DNA from: Maridesulfovibrio zosterae DSM 11974
GTDB lineage: Bacteria; Desulfobacterota; Desulfovibrionia; Desulfovibrionales; Desulfovibrionaceae
Length of the DNA: 64,000 bases
Direction of reading: 5' to 3'
NCBI RefSeq assembly: GCF_000425265.1
Contig: NZ_KE384343.1
Location: forward strand, 50,774-114,773
Shown: positions 62,952 through 64,000 of the stretch, piece by piece
Layout: each line of letters starts with the position of its first letter
Position numbering within the stretch: position 1 is the first letter of the stretch
Notes under the pieces: model-generated
The model's input: only the letters and a program-made list of their open reading frames with translations
The model's database searches: none
Told to the model about the DNA's origin: nothing
Translations under genes and position numbers: made by a program

Positions 62952-63928
62952 TTTTTATGCACCAGTTTAAGAAGCTCTTCTTTGCTCAGCCACTCTGTAT
63001 TAGTGTCGGAGCTGTATTCAAAATCAGAAGGTACCTTTTTACCCGCGCATGTGACATCCATGCGTTCAAAAAAACGGTAGGCTGGTTGAATTACAAAATA
63101 TTTGCCGCAATCTAAGGTGTTATGAGCTTCGTTCATAGGAACCATGACTTCATGCATCTTTTCGCCCGGACGGATTCCAGTGATCTCCACTTTACATTCC
63201 GGGCACATTGCTTCTGCCATATCACCAATTTTCATACTGGGTAGTTTGGGAATAAAAATCTCGCCACCCTGCATGACTTTCAAGCTGTTGATGACAAAGT
63301 CGATTGCTGCGTCAAGGGTTATCCAGAAACGGGTCATTTCCGGATTTGTAATGCAGACTTTTCCTTCTTTCGCGGCTTTTAAAAACAAGGGAACAACACT
63401 GCCTCTGCTTCCAAGTACATTTCCGTACCTGACCACCGCAAAGCGAGTGCCTTCTGCACCTGCATAGCTATTGCCGCTTATGAAAAGTTTATCCGAACAT
63501 AGTTTTGTCGCACCATAAAGATTGACCGGGTTGGCCGCTTTATCTGTACTCAATACTATTACTTTTGAAACATCTTTATCAATGGCAGCTTCAACGATAT
63601 TTTGCGCACCGAGGATATTGGTTTTTACGGCTTCAAATGGATTATATTCACAGGCCGGAACCTGTTTAAGCGCAGCGGCGTGAAATACAATATCTATTTT
63701 GTTGAAGGCTCTGCGAAGTCTTTCCTGGTCACGGACATCTCCGATAAAATAACGCAGGCACGGGTATTTTGCCGGGGAAAAAACCTGCTGCATTTCATGT
63801 TGCTTGAGCTCATCTCTGCTGAAAATGACAAGTCGCTTGGGGCTGTATCTTTCGAGCAAAGTCTTAACAAGTTTTTGTCCGAAGGAACCTGTTCCACCTG
63901 TAATTAATATAGATTTGTCATTAAACAT
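62948..63928 (-). CDS. pseB: PseB, UDP-GlcNAc C4,6-dehydratase/C5-epimerase
   Basis: The 326-aa extended SDR protein has the NAD-binding TGGTGSFGQ (residues about 10-18), LSTDKAANPVNLYGATK with the YxxxK pair, and RYGNVLGSRGSVVPLF. It catalyses the first step of pseudaminic acid synthesis. The ATG at 63928 is near the right edge of the window, so regulatory sequence lies beyond. It forms an operon with pseC and the sialidase-like gene. Confidence 0.93.
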   Translation of the reverse strand: MFNDKSILITGGTGSFGQKLVKTLLERYSPKRLVIFSRDELKQHEMQQVFSPAKYPCLRYFIGDVRDQERLRRAFNKIDIVFHAAALKQVPACEYNPFEAVKTNILGAQNIVEAAIDKDVSKVIVLSTDKAANPVNLYGATKLCSDKLFISGNSYAGAEGTRFAVVRYGNVLGSRGSVVPLFLKAAKEGKVCITNPEMTRFWITLDAAIDFVINSLKVMQGGEIFIPKLPSMKIGDMAEAMCPECKVEITGIRPGEKMHEVMVPMNEAHNTLDCGKYFVIQPAYRFFERMDVTCAGKKVPSDFEYSSDTNTEWLSKEELLKLVHKK

Positions 63929-64000
63929 TATTTGCTGCCAGCCTTTGAATATGGCTTTATACTGAAGCCTGTCGAAAAAATAAATTGTGTATTATCGCAA

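Overview
The window looks like chromosomal DNA of a mesophilic, anaerobic sulfate-reducing deltaproteobacterium of the Desulfovibrionales, with a Maridesulfovibrio/Desulfovibrio-like marine genus as the best guess. The reasons are the moderately AT-rich coding sequence, the clostridial/archaeal-type nif operon with nifI1-nifI2 inserted between nifH and nifD, the lar nickel-pincer genes, and the many sigma-54 activators. This is inference from gene content, not from a marker gene. No rRNA, tRNA, CRISPR array, insertion sequence or phage gene was seen.

Region 1 (1-4.2 kb) holds the 3' end of a PQQ-repeat surface protein and a minus-strand larC-larE-larB operon. Region 2 (4.2-20.7 kb) is a compact nitrogen-fixation island. 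nifA faces a long minus-strand operon nifH-nifI1-nifI2-nifD-nifK-(NifB paralogue)-[2Fe-2S] ferredoxin-GNAT-nifE-nifN-nifB. Divergent from nifH is nifV-(67 aa secreted peptide)-modB-(316 aa repeat protein). Clear GG-N10-GC sigma-54 promoters sit before nifH, before nifV and at the 5' end of nifA. GTGTAG/CTAC-type repeats upstream of them could be the activator sites. The paralogue in the operon has lost the radical-SAM cysteines of NifB, and several intercistronic hairpins punctuate the operon.

Region 3 (20.7-27.2 kb) is ordinary: a SulP anion transporter, a patatin-like lipoprotein, a short CcsA/HemX-like membrane protein and a chemotaxis receptor. Region 4 (27.5-46.2 kb, all minus strand) is a roughly 19 kb type II fatty-acid/polyketide cluster of the aryl-polyene type. 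It has three active ketosynthases plus one incomplete ketosynthase-like protein, two ACPs, a ketoreductase, two hot-dog dehydratases, a thioesterase, an acyl-activating enzyme, acyltransferases, a glycosyltransferase, LolA-like and DUF3261-like lipoproteins and an MMPL exporter. It also encodes a CrtI-like FAD oxidoreductase and a B12-binding radical-SAM protein. No aromatic ammonia lyase or other visible starter-unit gene is present. The likely product is an outer-membrane polyene-like lipid of unknown head group.

Region 5 (46.3-64 kb) carries a small lipoprotein, a DsrE-like protein, a PAS-rich hybrid histidine kinase, a sigma-54 response-regulator-like activator, an RND efflux pair, a cupin, an aldo/keto reductase divergent from a LysR regulator across a 33-bp perfect palindrome, and a nonulosonic-acid region (NeuB-like synthase, sialidase-like protein, pseC, pseB).

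The most promising undescribed biology is the cysteine-less NifB paralogue, the nifV-linked repeat protein with its orphan ModB, and the starter-less polyene cluster.
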